Program-made: the position numbers and the translations under genes
Source of the DNA: Pseudonocardia sp. MH-G8
GTDB taxonomy: Bacteria; Actinomycetota; Actinomycetes; Mycobacteriales; Pseudonocardiaceae
Assembly: GCF_002262885.1 (NCBI RefSeq)
Contig: NZ_NKYF01000001.1
Span: 930,001 to 994,000 of the forward strand
DNA length: 64,000 nucleotides
Direction: 5' to 3'
Notes under the pieces: generated by a model
Told to the model about the DNA's origin: nothing
Database searches by the model: none
The model's input: the letters and a program-made list of their open reading frames with translations, nothing else
Part shown: positions 42,942 to 52,446 of the stretch, in pieces
Layout of the letters: each line of letters starts with the position of its first letter
How positions within the stretch are numbered: the stretch's first letter is position 1

Positions 42942-44759
42942 TCAGCGATGCTCGATCGCGGCCGGGCGCACCTGGGCGGCGCGGATCCTGGCCAGGTCGA
43001 ACTTCGGCATCCGGTCGAACCGGTAGAGGCCGTTCTGCTCCTGGAACACGTCCGTCAGCTGCGTGTAGCAGTACCCGAACATCTCCGGGTCGTCGCGCAG
43101 CACCGCGACCAGGCCCTCGAAGCGGGTGTAGAACTCCTCGAGGTCGCGCACCCGGTCCCCGTACCCCCAGGACCCGCTCGCCGACTGCGCGCGCCCGGCC
43201 TCGGCCGGGTTCCACCAGATCCCGCCGAACTCGCTGACGAAGAAGGGCTGGCCCCGGTAGGCGATCGACCACGGCTCACCGGTCGCGTCGGACCGGTTCA
43301 CGTACGGCTCGCCCTCGGCGAGGCGGGCGTGGTTCGCGGCGAACGCGTGCGGGTCCTGCTCGTAGTCGTGGCTGTCGTAGACGTCGGACTCCGGAACCCG
43401 GTGCGCGTAGCCGGACGTGTCCAGGACCGGGCGCGACGTGTCGAACGCCTTGGTGGCGAGGAACATCGCGCGCATCACGTCGTCCAGGGCGGTGATGCGA
43501 TCGCCGTAGGCCTGCCAGGTCTCGTTCAGCGGGCACCAGCCGATGATCGAGGGGTGGGAGTAGTCCCGCTCCAGCACCTCCAGCCACTCCTGGACGTACG
43601 AGGCGTCGGGCTGCTGGTTCGTGGTCTCGCCCTGCTCGGTGTTGCATCCCCAGTCGCCGAACTCGCCCCAGACGAGATAGCCGAGGCGGTCCGCGTGGTG
43701 GAGGAAGCGCTCCTCGAACACCTTCTGGTGCAACCGCGCCCCGTTGAAGCCCGCGGCGAGGGAGAGCTCGATGTCCCGGACGAGGTCGGCGTCGCTGGGC
43801 GCCGTCATCAGCCCGTCCGGGTACCAGCCCTGGTCGAGGACCAGCCGCTGGAACACGACTTCGCCGTTGATCCTGACCGCTTTGCCGGTGATCCCGACGC
43901 TCCGCAGCCCGGCGTAGGACTCGACGCGGTCGACGAGCCGCCCGTCCGCATCCCGCAACTCGATGCGCACGTCGTAGAGGAAGGGATCGGTCGTCGACCA
44001 GAGCCGTACCCGCTCCTCCGACAGCACGAGACCCAGGCGTGGGGCGAGGTCGAGGTCGGCGCGGACCTCACCGGTGACGACCTCGCCGGCGTCGTCCGAG
44101 ACGGTGACGCGGACGACGCCACCGACGAGGTTCGCGGAGAGTGGCACCTCCACGTCGAACGACCGGCCGGCGAGGTTCGGCGTGATGCGGGGGCGGCGGA
44201 TCGCGGTCGCCGGCACGGGCTCCATCCAGACCGTCTGCCAGATCCCGGTCGTCCGCAGGTACTTCGCCGCCCGAGGGGCGTACTCGCGGGACTGCTTGCC
44301 ACGCGCCTGCATCGCGTCCGGCTCGTCCCGGGCCCGCACGACCAGCGGCACCTGCGTGCCCGGCGACGCGGCGTCGGTGATGTCGAAGGTGAAGCTGGAG
44401 AAGCCTCCCCGGTGCCGGCCGGCCTCGATGCCGCCCACCCACACGGTCGTGTCGTGGTCGACCGCACCGAAGTGCAGCAGCACCCGGCTGCCGTGCCACT
44501 CCTGCGGCACCGTGATCGTGCGCCGGTACCAGACGGCCCGCATGAAGTCCTGCTCGTCGATCCCGGACAGCGCGCTCTCGGGTGCGAACGGCACCAGGAT
44601 CTCGCCCGACAACGGCGTGTCCTGCAGGCCGCGGTCGAGCCCGCTGTCGCCGTTGTCGATCTCGAAGCCCCAGCGGCCGTTCAGGTTCAGCCAGCGGTCG
44701 CGGCGGAACTGCGGGCGCGGGTACTCCTCGCGGGGCTGCCGTGTCTCGTCGACGGGCAC
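42942..44759 (-). CDS. Glycoside hydrolase family 2 (beta-mannosidase/beta-galactosidase type)
   Basis: 605 residues. Sugar-binding jelly-roll (about 25-175; NLNGRWGFEIDN, VWYRRTITVP, VDHDTTVWVGG), Ig-like domain (180-280) and a TIM barrel (285-600). Acid/base Glu in CPLNETWQ (about 413), nucleophile Glu in VSEFGGIWW (about 510). The SEFG form is more like beta-mannosidases than the CEY of LacZ, so beta-mannoside is my first guess. No signal peptide: acts in the cytosol on imported sugars. GTG 44759 has GAGGAAGG; 26 bases after the GH38 stop. Confidence 0.9.
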   Translation of the reverse strand: MPVDETRQPREEYPRPQFRRDRWLNLNGRWGFEIDNGDSGLDRGLQDTPLSGEILVPFAPESALSGIDEQDFMRAVWYRRTITVPQEWHGSRVLLHFGAVDHDTTVWVGGIEAGRHRGGFSSFTFDITDAASPGTQVPLVVRARDEPDAMQARGKQSREYAPRAAKYLRTTGIWQTVWMEPVPATAIRRPRITPNLAGRSFDVEVPLSANLVGGVVRVTVSDDAGEVVTGEVRADLDLAPRLGLVLSEERVRLWSTTDPFLYDVRIELRDADGRLVDRVESYAGLRSVGITGKAVRINGEVVFQRLVLDQGWYPDGLMTAPSDADLVRDIELSLAAGFNGARLHQKVFEERFLHHADRLGYLVWGEFGDWGCNTEQGETTNQQPDASYVQEWLEVLERDYSHPSIIGWCPLNETWQAYGDRITALDDVMRAMFLATKAFDTSRPVLDTSGYAHRVPESDVYDSHDYEQDPHAFAANHARLAEGEPYVNRSDATGEPWSIAYRGQPFFVSEFGGIWWNPAEAGRAQSASGSWGYGDRVRDLEEFYTRFEGLVAVLRDDPEMFGYCYTQLTDVFQEQNGLYRFDRMPKFDLARIRAAQVRPAAIEHR

Positions 44760-44785
44760 GGGTGCCTTCCTCTCGGGCTCGGGGG

Positions 44786-47700
44786 TCAGACTCGGGGGTC
44801 GCGGAACCGCAGGGTCAGCAGCTCGAAGGGGCGCAACACCAGGTCGACGTCCGCTCCGGCGCCCACCCGGCGGACCGCGTCGCTCGCCACCGGCCGTTCG
44901 AGCAGATCCGTCGCCGTGGCCTCGCTCCACGCGAACGACGTCCGCACGGTTGCGCGCGAGCGGTTGCCGTGTGCTTCGTAGAGGCGCACGACGAGGTCGC
45001 CGGAACGGTCCTCGGCGAGCTTCACGCTCTCGACGACGACGGCCGGATCCGTGACCTCGACGAGCGGCTGCGTCGGCACGCCCCGGGTGACCCGCGGCGG
45101 CAGGTGTTGCGCGTACCCGTCGGCGATCGCGTCGGGGATCCCCCCGGGACGGAGGCTCACCGTGAACGAGTGCCGTCCCCGGTCCGCGCCCGGGTCGGGG
45201 TAGCGCGGGGCCCGCAGGAGCGACAGGCGTGCCGTCGTCATCGGCCGCCCGTCCGGGGCCTGGCCGCCCCGGATGTCGTGGCCGTAGACCACGTCGTTCG
45301 CGATCGCCACGCCGTACCCGGGCTCGCCGACGTGGACCCAGCGGTGGGCCACGGTCTCGAACCGGGCGGCGTCCCAGGACGTGTTCTGGTGGATCGGGCG
45401 GTGGAGGTGGCCGAACTGGATCTCCGACGTCGCACGGTCGGCCCGCACGTCGAGGGGGAACGCGAGCTTGAGCAGCTTCTGCGACTCGTGCCAGTCGATC
45501 TCGAAGCCGTACTCGACGCGGCCGTCCACCAGCCGGATCGTGACGTCGATGGTCGTGCCGTCCAGCGTGTGGCGCACCACAACGGCGTCGTCCGCGATGT
45601 CGACGGACACGGGCTCGACGAGGACGCGCCCGCTGCGCTTGTCCTCGTCGTCGATGTCCCACGCGTCCCATTCCCGCGGGGTGTCGCGGAACAGCTGCAG
45701 GACGCCCCCCGCGAGCCCCGCGGGCAGCAGCTCGCGGGCCGCGACCCGGTCGACGACCGAGACGAGCGTCCCCCGCCGGTCGACCTCGACGTGCAGCAGG
45801 CCGTCCTCGAGCACGATCCGGTCGCCGTCGGGGCGCGGGCGCGCCACGGCGGGCGCGGTCGCCGGGCCGATGCCGAGGCCGGGCACGCCGTCGTGGGTGT
45901 ACGGCCCGGCGTTCGCGGCCACCAGGGTGTCGCCGCCGGTGCCGAGCGCGTCCAGGGAGGCCTCGATCAGAGCGGTCAGCTCCTCGGCGACCCGCTCGTA
46001 GTTGCGCTCGGCCTCCTCGTGCACCCAGGCGATCGACGTCCCGGGCAGGATGTCGTGGAACTGCTGCAGGAGCACGACCTGCCAGGCGCGCTCGAGCGCG
46101 CCGTAGGGGTACGGCGTGCCGCGCAGGACGGCCGCTGTGGCCGCCCACAGCTCGGCCTCGCGGAGCAGTCCCTCGCTGTGGCGGTTGCCGTGCTTGCCCC
46201 GGTGCTGCGAGGTCAGCGTGCCGCGGTGCAGCTCGAGGTACATCTCGCCCACCCACACCGGCGGGGTGGGCAGCTCCGCCTCGGCCGCGGCGAAGAAGCT
46301 CTGCGGGTCGCCCAGGCGCACGCGCGGGGAGCCGTCGAGGTCCTCCTTGCGCTCGGCCGCCGCGAGCATCTCCCGGGTGGGCCCGCCGCCGCCGTCGCCC
46401 CAGCCGAACAGCCCGAGCACGTGCCGGGCCGCGCCCTTCTGCCGGAACACGCGCTCGGTGCGGGCCAGGTCCTGCGCCCCGAGGTCGGAGTTGTAGGTCT
46501 CCGCCGGCGGGAAGTGGGTGAACACGCGCGACCCGTCGATGCCCTCCCAGAGGAAGCTCGAGTACGGCATCGCGTTCGTGGTGTTCCACGACGGCTTCTG
46601 GGTGAGGAACCAGCGCGCGCCCGCCGCCCGCACGATCTGCGGGAGTGCGGCCGTGTAGCCGAACGAGTCGGGCAGCCAGGCCTCCTCGCTGTCGACCCCG
46701 AACTCCTCCAGGAAGAACCGCTTCCCGAGCACGAACTGCCGGGCCAGCGCCTCACCGCCGGGCATGTTGGTGTCGGACTCGACCCACATCCCGCCCACCG
46801 GGCGGATGTTCCCGGCCGCCACCGCCGCGCGGACGCGCTCGAAGAGCTCGGGCCGGCTCTCCTTGAGCCAGGCGTACTGCTGCGCCGAGGACGCGGCGAA
46901 GACGAAATCGGGGTTGCGGTCGACGAGGTCGAGCACGTTGGCGAAGGTCCGCGCGACCTTCCGCACGGTCTCGCGCACCGGCCAGAGCCAGGCGCAGTCG
47001 ATGTGCGCGTGTCCCACGGCGGACACGACCAAGGAGCTCTCGGCTGCGCCGCTGCGCAGCACCGGGGCGAGGATCTCGCGGCCCAGCGCCGCCGTGCCCG
47101 GGACGTCGTCGGGGTCCATCGCGTCCACCATGCGCTCGAGCGCGTGCACGACCTCGGCGCGGCGGGAACCGTGGGCGGGGAGCACGTCGACGAGCCCGTC
47201 GAGGGCCGCGACGTCCTGCAGCAGCTCCCACACGGTCAGATCCCGCCGCGACACCGACAGCTCGGTGAGGCGGTACTGCAGCGCGTCACCCGCGGTCGCC
47301 TTGTCGCCCAGCGCGGTCGGCTCGTACTCGTACGGCGTCTGGATGACGGGGTTCGCCGCCGCCTCGATCAGCAGGCGGAACGGGCCCACGGGGAGCGGGA
47401 CCCAGGCGTTGAGCGGTTCGATCGCCTTGACGATCGTGCCGTCCGGCCGGTAGGCCGTGGCCTCCGCCTGGAACCCGGCCTGGTCGCCGGTGAACCCGAG
47501 GTCGACGACGAGCTCCGTCTCGTCCGGGTCCCAGTCGGCGGGAACCTCGCCGCGCACGTCGAACCAGACGGTGTCCCACGGTCGGCCCCATGCGCGGCCG
47601 AGCGCGAACGGCTCGAACCGCTGCGCCACCGCGTGCGCGAACGGCACGGGCTCCCCGCCGACCGACCACGCCGCGACCTGGACGGGGCGGGAATCCCGGT

Positions 47701-47806
47701 AGATCGCGGGCCTGATGCGGAACTTGGTGAACCGGCGTACCCGCAGCATCGCGAGCTCGACCGCGTCGAGCTGCGAGCGGCCGTGCGGATTGATGTCGTC
47801 AAGCAC
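44786..47806 (-). CDS. Alpha-mannosidase, glycoside hydrolase family 38
   Basis: 1006 residues, usual GH38 length. Zinc-site motif GHAHIDCAWLWP near 265, nucleophile Asp in VESDTNMPGGEAL (about 343), and a three-helix bundle (about 420-520). The C-terminal beta-domains include FEIDWHESQKLLKLAFPLDV. Removes terminal alpha-mannose. No signal peptide is present. GTG 47806, followed by 26 bases and the GH2 gene. With the GH2 enzyme and the ABC importer it forms a sugar-utilisation operon for a mannose-containing oligosaccharide (inference). Confidence 0.93.
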   Translation of the reverse strand: MLDDINPHGRSQLDAVELAMLRVRRFTKFRIRPAIYRDSRPVQVAAWSVGGEPVPFAHAVAQRFEPFALGRAWGRPWDTVWFDVRGEVPADWDPDETELVVDLGFTGDQAGFQAEATAYRPDGTIVKAIEPLNAWVPLPVGPFRLLIEAAANPVIQTPYEYEPTALGDKATAGDALQYRLTELSVSRRDLTVWELLQDVAALDGLVDVLPAHGSRRAEVVHALERMVDAMDPDDVPGTAALGREILAPVLRSGAAESSLVVSAVGHAHIDCAWLWPVRETVRKVARTFANVLDLVDRNPDFVFAASSAQQYAWLKESRPELFERVRAAVAAGNIRPVGGMWVESDTNMPGGEALARQFVLGKRFFLEEFGVDSEEAWLPDSFGYTAALPQIVRAAGARWFLTQKPSWNTTNAMPYSSFLWEGIDGSRVFTHFPPAETYNSDLGAQDLARTERVFRQKGAARHVLGLFGWGDGGGGPTREMLAAAERKEDLDGSPRVRLGDPQSFFAAAEAELPTPPVWVGEMYLELHRGTLTSQHRGKHGNRHSEGLLREAELWAATAAVLRGTPYPYGALERAWQVVLLQQFHDILPGTSIAWVHEEAERNYERVAEELTALIEASLDALGTGGDTLVAANAGPYTHDGVPGLGIGPATAPAVARPRPDGDRIVLEDGLLHVEVDRRGTLVSVVDRVAARELLPAGLAGGVLQLFRDTPREWDAWDIDDEDKRSGRVLVEPVSVDIADDAVVVRHTLDGTTIDVTIRLVDGRVEYGFEIDWHESQKLLKLAFPLDVRADRATSEIQFGHLHRPIHQNTSWDAARFETVAHRWVHVGEPGYGVAIANDVVYGHDIRGGQAPDGRPMTTARLSLLRAPRYPDPGADRGRHSFTVSLRPGGIPDAIADGYAQHLPPRVTRGVPTQPLVEVTDPAVVVESVKLAEDRSGDLVVRLYEAHGNRSRATVRTSFAWSEATATDLLERPVASDAVRRVGAGADVDLVLRPFELLTLRFRDPRV

Positions 47807-47856
47807 AGTCGTTCGTCGTCCCTAGAAAGTGGAGAACCTGCAACAACAGGATCGGA

Positions 47857-48735
47857 TCAGCCCTTGAGTGCGCCGCCGAGGCTCGAACGGAGGAGGAACC
47901 GGCGGAGCAGGACGTAGAGGATCGTCGGCGGCACCATGTAGATGAGGGCGCTGGCGGCGAGCACGCCCCAGTCAACCTGGTTGAAGGCGCTGAAGGCCCG
48001 GAACAACCCGATCGACAACGGGTAGAGCTCCGGTGACTGGAGGAGCACCAGCGGCGTCAGGAAATCACCCCACACCGCCATGAAGGTGATCATCGCCGCG
48101 GCTCCGAGGCCCGGGCCGACCAGCGGGAACACGATCCGGCGGATCGCCCCGAACCGCGTGTTCCCGTCCATCCAGGCGGCTTCCTCCAGCTCGAACGGGA
48201 TCGCGTCGATGGTGCCCTTCAGCAGCCACAGGGTCACGGGCAACGCGACGGCGGCCTCCACCAGGATCAGGCCCAGATAGCTGTTGTCGAGACTCATCTC
48301 GACCATCAGCAGGTAGAGCGCCACGATCGTCGCCGGTGCCGGGATCACCCGGATGAGCAGGATCGAGAACATGAAGAACTTGCGGCCGCGGAAGCGGAAC
48401 CGCGACAGCGCGTACGCGCCCAGTACTCCGACCGCGAGGTTGAGCGCCGTGGCTGCGATGGCGATCACGAGGCTGTTGACCAGCAGCCGCGGCGTGTCGG
48501 CCGCGGTGAAGAACCGCGCGAAGTTCGCCAGGCTGAACGCGGGGGCCTGCACGGTGGGACCGGCGTCGGCGTCCACGGCGCTCAGCAGCACCCAGGCGAA
48601 CGGCACCACGCAGAACAGTGCGAGCAGCGTCAGGAGGAGGTACTGGATCGCGCGCTGAGCGACCTCCAGCGCTGACGCCTGCCGGCGCACCCGTCCCTCC
48701 ACCCGGGTCGCGGGGCGCTCCACCGTGACGGTCAC
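47857..48735 (-). CDS. Sugar ABC transporter permease (MalG type)
   Basis: 292 residues, six membrane helices, starting at about 30-52 (IQYLLLTLLALFCVVPFAWVLL). EAA loop EEAAWMDGNTRFGAIRRIVFP. GTG 48735 overlaps the partner permease stop (GTGA). Ends 50 bases before the GH38 start, so the importer and the glycosidases are one leftward unit. No ATPase gene is in the operon; a shared MsiK-type ATPase elsewhere must supply energy. Confidence 0.91.
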   Translation of the reverse strand: MTVTVERPATRVEGRVRRQASALEVAQRAIQYLLLTLLALFCVVPFAWVLLSAVDADAGPTVQAPAFSLANFARFFTAADTPRLLVNSLVIAIAATALNLAVGVLGAYALSRFRFRGRKFFMFSILLIRVIPAPATIVALYLLMVEMSLDNSYLGLILVEAAVALPVTLWLLKGTIDAIPFELEEAAWMDGNTRFGAIRRIVFPLVGPGLGAAAMITFMAVWGDFLTPLVLLQSPELYPLSIGLFRAFSAFNQVDWGVLAASALIYMVPPTILYVLLRRFLLRSSLGGALKG

Positions 48736-49643
48736 ACGTCCACCTTCGCGAGCCGGACGTAGGTGAGGCCGAGCACGAGGACGAGCACCAGCAGGATGAC
48801 CGACGCCGCGCTGCCGAGCCCTATCTGGGAGTACTGGAACGCGCGCTCGAAGATGTAGATCGAGGTGAGCTCCGTGGCGGAACCGGGACCGCCCTGGGTG
48901 AGGAAGTAGACCAGCCCGAACACGCCGACCGTGGTGATCGTCGTCAGCAGCAGGTAGAGGAACACGGGCCCGCGGATGAGCGGCAGCGTGACGTAGCGGA
49001 AGACCTGCACCGCACTCGCCCCGTCGATCCGGGAGGCCTCGATGAGCTCGTCCGGCACGTCTTCCAACGCCGCCTGGAACATGATCATCGCGAAGGCGAC
49101 ACCCCGCCAGATGTTGACGACGATGATGCAGAGCATCGGGGATTCCTGCAGCGCCGCCACCGATCCCTCGCCGAACACGGCGAGCAGCCGGTTGAGCGTG
49201 CCGTCGTCGCGCGGGGAGAGCACGCTCGCCCAGGTGAGCGAGGCCACGACCTCGGGCACCACCATCGGCAGCAGCACCGCGGCGCCGAACAGGCCCTTGC
49301 CGCGCAGCCACTTCCTGCCCAGCAGCAGCGCGGCGAGCATCCCGAGCACGGTCTGACCGATGATCGCGGACCAGAGCACGAAGGAACCCGTGTGCCCCAG
49401 CGACGCCAGGAAGTCACCGGACCCGAGCAGGTAGGAGTAGTTGTCGAGGCCGACGAACTGGGGATCCCGTGCGGCGAACCCGGTCAGCTGGGTGTTGGTG
49501 AAGCTGAGGTAGACCCCGTACGCGGTCGGGGCGACGACGAAGACCCCGATGAGCAGGACCGACGGCCCCAGCAGCAACGGCAGGAGACCACCGTGGCGCA
49601 GCCGCGGGCCCGATCGCAGGACCGGCGCACCGGGAGTGGTCAC
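48732..49643 (-). CDS. Sugar ABC transporter permease (MalF type)
   Basis: 303 residues, six helices, the first at about 20-42 (LLLGPSVLLIGVFVVAPTAYGVYL). EAA loop LIEASRIDGASAVQVFRYVTLP. GTG 49643 overlaps the binding-protein stop (GTGA). Partner of the MalG-type gene. Confidence 0.91.
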   Translation of the reverse strand: MTTPGAPVLRSGPRLRHGGLLPLLLGPSVLLIGVFVVAPTAYGVYLSFTNTQLTGFAARDPQFVGLDNYSYLLGSGDFLASLGHTGSFVLWSAIIGQTVLGMLAALLLGRKWLRGKGLFGAAVLLPMVVPEVVASLTWASVLSPRDDGTLNRLLAVFGEGSVAALQESPMLCIIVVNIWRGVAFAMIMFQAALEDVPDELIEASRIDGASAVQVFRYVTLPLIRGPVFLYLLLTTITTVGVFGLVYFLTQGGPGSATELTSIYIFERAFQYSQIGLGSAASVILLVLVLVLGLTYVRLAKVDV

Positions 49644-50978
49644 GGCGAGACCAGGTTGGGGCCGAGCAGGTCGGCGGCGTCCTGCGCGAACGCGGACGCA
49701 GCCTGCGCCCCGTCGGCCCTGCCGAGCAGGATCTGCTCGGTCGCGTTCTGCGCCGCCTGGGACGCCTGGTCGGCGCCGTCACCCTCCGGAACGTCGATGC
49801 TCGTCGTGAGCTTCTCCTCGGCGTCGAGGAGGCTCGGCTCGCCGCTGTAGGGCGCGAGGTCGGAGATCCCGGAGCGCGGTGCCGCCGCACCGACCGCGAC
49901 GAGCTGCCGCGCGAGCGCGCTGCCCGAGCTCAGCCACTGGGCGAGCTCGACCGCGGCGTCGGCGTGCTCCGTCTCCGCGCTCACCCCGTAGGAGAAGCCG
50001 CCGCCGCTCACCGAGTACGGCTCCGTGCCCGGCACCAGCGCCGGGTAGTCCCACGTGGCGACCTTGTCCTGCACGCCCTCGATCGGTGCGGCCCCCTCGG
50101 GGGCCCCAGTCGTAGCGCCAGCCCCACGTGCCCTGCGCGACCACCGGCAGCGTCCCCTCCGGGAAGTCGACGTACTTCGTCGGCTCCCAGGGGTTCGGGT
50201 TGAGCAGGTCCTGGACGGGGAGCAGGCCGGCCGTCGTGAGCTCGTGGTAGAGGTCGAACGTCGCCGACAGGCCCTCGCTCGTCACGGTCCACTTCCCGGC
50301 CGCACCGTCGTAGAACGTGCTGCCGGTACCCGCGACGATGGGGAGGAAGCCCTCGGACCAGGTGCCGCCACCCCACGCGGTGCCGGCCGGGAGCAGGATC
50401 GACGGCTGACCCGTCGCGGCCGTGATCACCTTCAGCCGCTCGATCAGCTCGTCCCACGTCTGCGGCTGCGACGTGTCGACGCCGAGCTGCTCGAGCACGT
50501 CCTTGCGGTAGAAGAGGCTCTGCACGCCGGCCTCGTGCGGGAGGGAGTAGAAGTGGCCGTCCGGCTGCTCGGCCTGCGCCTTGACGGGCGCGTAGTACTC
50601 CGCCCAACCGGGCCAGCTCTCCAGGTACTCGTCCAGCTGCAGCAGGTAGCCCGCCCCGGCGAGGCCGGTCACGTGGCTGCCGCCGATGTCGATGACGTCC
50701 GGGGCCGTGCCCGAGTGCAGTTGCTGGGTGATCTTCGTCTTGAACTGGGAATCGGTGAGCTCGTCGGTGATCAGCTCGACCTTCACGTCCTTGCCCTCGG
50801 CCGCCATCGCGGCCTCGAACTCGGGGATGAGCTCCTCGACGACCTCGGCACGGGTCTGCTGGTACTCGAGAAGCGTGATCGTCACCGGCCCCGCCTCGGC
50901 ACCTGCCGAGCACGCGGCGAGCCCACTGACCAGGACCGCGACCGCCGCCATGGCGGTCGCAGCACGCTTGCGCATCAT
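49640..50978 (-). pseudogene. Sugar-binding lipoprotein of ABC transporter, one-base frameshift
   Basis: Reads as two frames. The 5' part (start ATG 50978, GGAGAGG upstream) gives a lipoprotein signal with lipobox GLAAC and a family 1 sugar-binding protein up to WRYDWGP near residue 292. The 3' part continues in another frame (VQDKVATWDYPALVPG to the stop at 49640). Total length 1339 bases is 3n+1: one extra base in the G5C4 run 50099-50107 restores a ~445-residue protein with four Cs instead of five (or four Gs on the plus strand). Both halves are otherwise intact, so a sequencing error or a very recent mutation is more likely than old decay. Confidence 0.85.
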
Positions 50979-51208
50979 TGCGGTGCCTCTCCGTGCGCCC
51001 GTTTGTCTATCGAATGGGGAAAAGAGTGGGCTCATGCTAGGCGCGCCCGGCCGCGGAGTGCAACCATGGGACGACAGGATCGCGCCATGACGGGCAGTCT
51101 CTCCCGTCCGAGCGAGCCCGGCCCCGGTCGACCCGCGCCCGGAGCGCATCGTTCTCTTCGTCCAGCCGTTGGAATAAAGGGCCGCCTGTCCGGACCGAAG
51201 GAGTCGTC

Positions 51209-52426
51209 GTGCACCGTGGCAGCAACCAGCTCCAACTCGCGGACTTCAACCAGGCCGTGATCCTGGACGTGGTCCGCCGCTCACCCGGCGTCAGCCGGGC
51301 TGACCTGCAGCGCACGTCCGGCCTGAGCTCCCAGACGATCTCCAACATCACGCGGCGCCTCATCGACGATCGCCTGATCCTCGAGAGCGCCCCGGGGGCC
51401 GGCGCGCGGGGGCGGCCGAGCATCCCGCTGGCCGTCAACCGGGACGGCGCGTTCTCGGTCGGGGTGCACATCGACCCGGCACGCCTGACGATCGTGCTGC
51501 TCGACCTCGCCGGCGAGGTGCGGCTCCAGCAGCAGCTGCGCACCCCGCAGGCGACGCACCCGCCCGAGGTGACGGCGCTCATCGCGGACCGGGTCGCCGC
51601 GCTCATGTCCGAGGCCGGCGTGGATCGCGACCGCGTGCTCGGGCTCGGCATCGCCGCCCCCGGCCCGCTCGACGTCCGCGCCGGCGTCGTGCTCGACCCG
51701 CCGCAGCTGCCCAACTGGCGGGGCGTCCAGCTGCGGTCCGATCTCCACGAGGCGACGGGCCTGCCCGTCCTCCTCGACAAGGACGTCACCGCGGCCGCCA
51801 CCGCGGAGCTGCGGTCGTCGGAGGGCGCCGCCACCGACTTCGTGTTCCTCTACCTGGGGTCGGGCGTCGGGGCGTCCGTCGTCGTCGAGAACCAGGTGCT
51901 GCGCGGGACGACGAACAACATCGGCGAGATCGGCGACATCATCGTCGACCCCGACGCCGAACAGCTCGTGGGCTTCGGTCGCCGCGGCGGCTTCGCCGCC
52001 GCGTGCGTGCCCGAGGCGCTCGTCATCCAGGCCGCGGGCCTCGGCCTGCTCCCGCTGCCGAACCTCGACGACTACCTCGCGATCGACGACGCGTGCACGG
52101 CGCTGTGCGACCTCGCGTCGGCGGGCAACGGCGGCGCCGCCAGGATCCTGCGCCGCGCCGCCGAACGCGTCGCCGTGGGTCTCGGCGTGCTGGTGAACCT
52201 CCTGGACGTGCCGAGGGTCGTCGTCGGCGGCCCGCTCTGGAACCGGCTCCGCGACACGTTCCTCCCCGTCCTGCCCGCACTCGTCGCGGCCGAGCTCGTC
52301 GTCGCGAGGGAGAACGTCACGGTGGCAGGCTCCACGGTGGGCGAGCAGGTGGCCGCCCAGGGCGCCGCCGAACTGGTCCTGGACCACTTCCTGGCCCCGA
52401 GACCCTCAGCGCTGATGATGGGCTAG
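51209..52426 (+). CDS. ROK-family transcriptional regulator (NagC/XylR type)
   Basis: 405 residues. N-terminal winged helix (about 8-70; DVVRRSPGVSRADLQRTSGLSSQTISNITRRL) and a C-terminal ROK domain. ATPase-like phosphate motifs remain (VGVHIDPARLTIVLLDLAG), but the ROK zinc motif CxCGxxGC reads LVGFGRRGGF and the GEIGH histidine reads GEIGD, so it cannot bind the usual zinc or phosphorylate sugar. A pure sensor of the island's sugar. GTG 51209 with GGAG upstream; divergent from the binding-protein gene it presumably represses. Confidence 0.9.
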   Translation: MHRGSNQLQLADFNQAVILDVVRRSPGVSRADLQRTSGLSSQTISNITRRLIDDRLILESAPGAGARGRPSIPLAVNRDGAFSVGVHIDPARLTIVLLDLAGEVRLQQQLRTPQATHPPEVTALIADRVAALMSEAGVDRDRVLGLGIAAPGPLDVRAGVVLDPPQLPNWRGVQLRSDLHEATGLPVLLDKDVTAAATAELRSSEGAATDFVFLYLGSGVGASVVVENQVLRGTTNNIGEIGDIIVDPDAEQLVGFGRRGGFAAACVPEALVIQAAGLGLLPLPNLDDYLAIDDACTALCDLASAGNGGAARILRRAAERVAVGLGVLVNLLDVPRVVVGGPLWNRLRDTFLPVLPALVAAELVVARENVTVAGSTVGEQVAAQGAAELVLDHFLAPRPSALMMG

Positions 52427-52446
52427 CCACGAACCGTACGTGGGCC

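Noticed and set aside
42942..46589. A 1215-codon frame extending the GH2 gene into the GH38 gene
   Set aside because: The N-terminal 610 codons are Arg/Gly/Ala-rich nonsense in the wrong frame of GH38; GTG 44759 has a ribosome site.
44582..47917. A 1111-codon plus-strand frame
   Set aside because: Antisense to GH38, with composition of a shadow frame and no family motif.
50099..50107. Phase-variable homopolymer switching the sugar-binding protein
   Set aside because: A run of five Gs is too short for efficient slippage; error or a simple mutation is more likely.
51209..52426. ROK sugar kinase (glucokinase)
   Set aside because: It has a winged helix at the N-terminus and lacks the zinc motif and catalytic surroundings, so a regulator is the right call.
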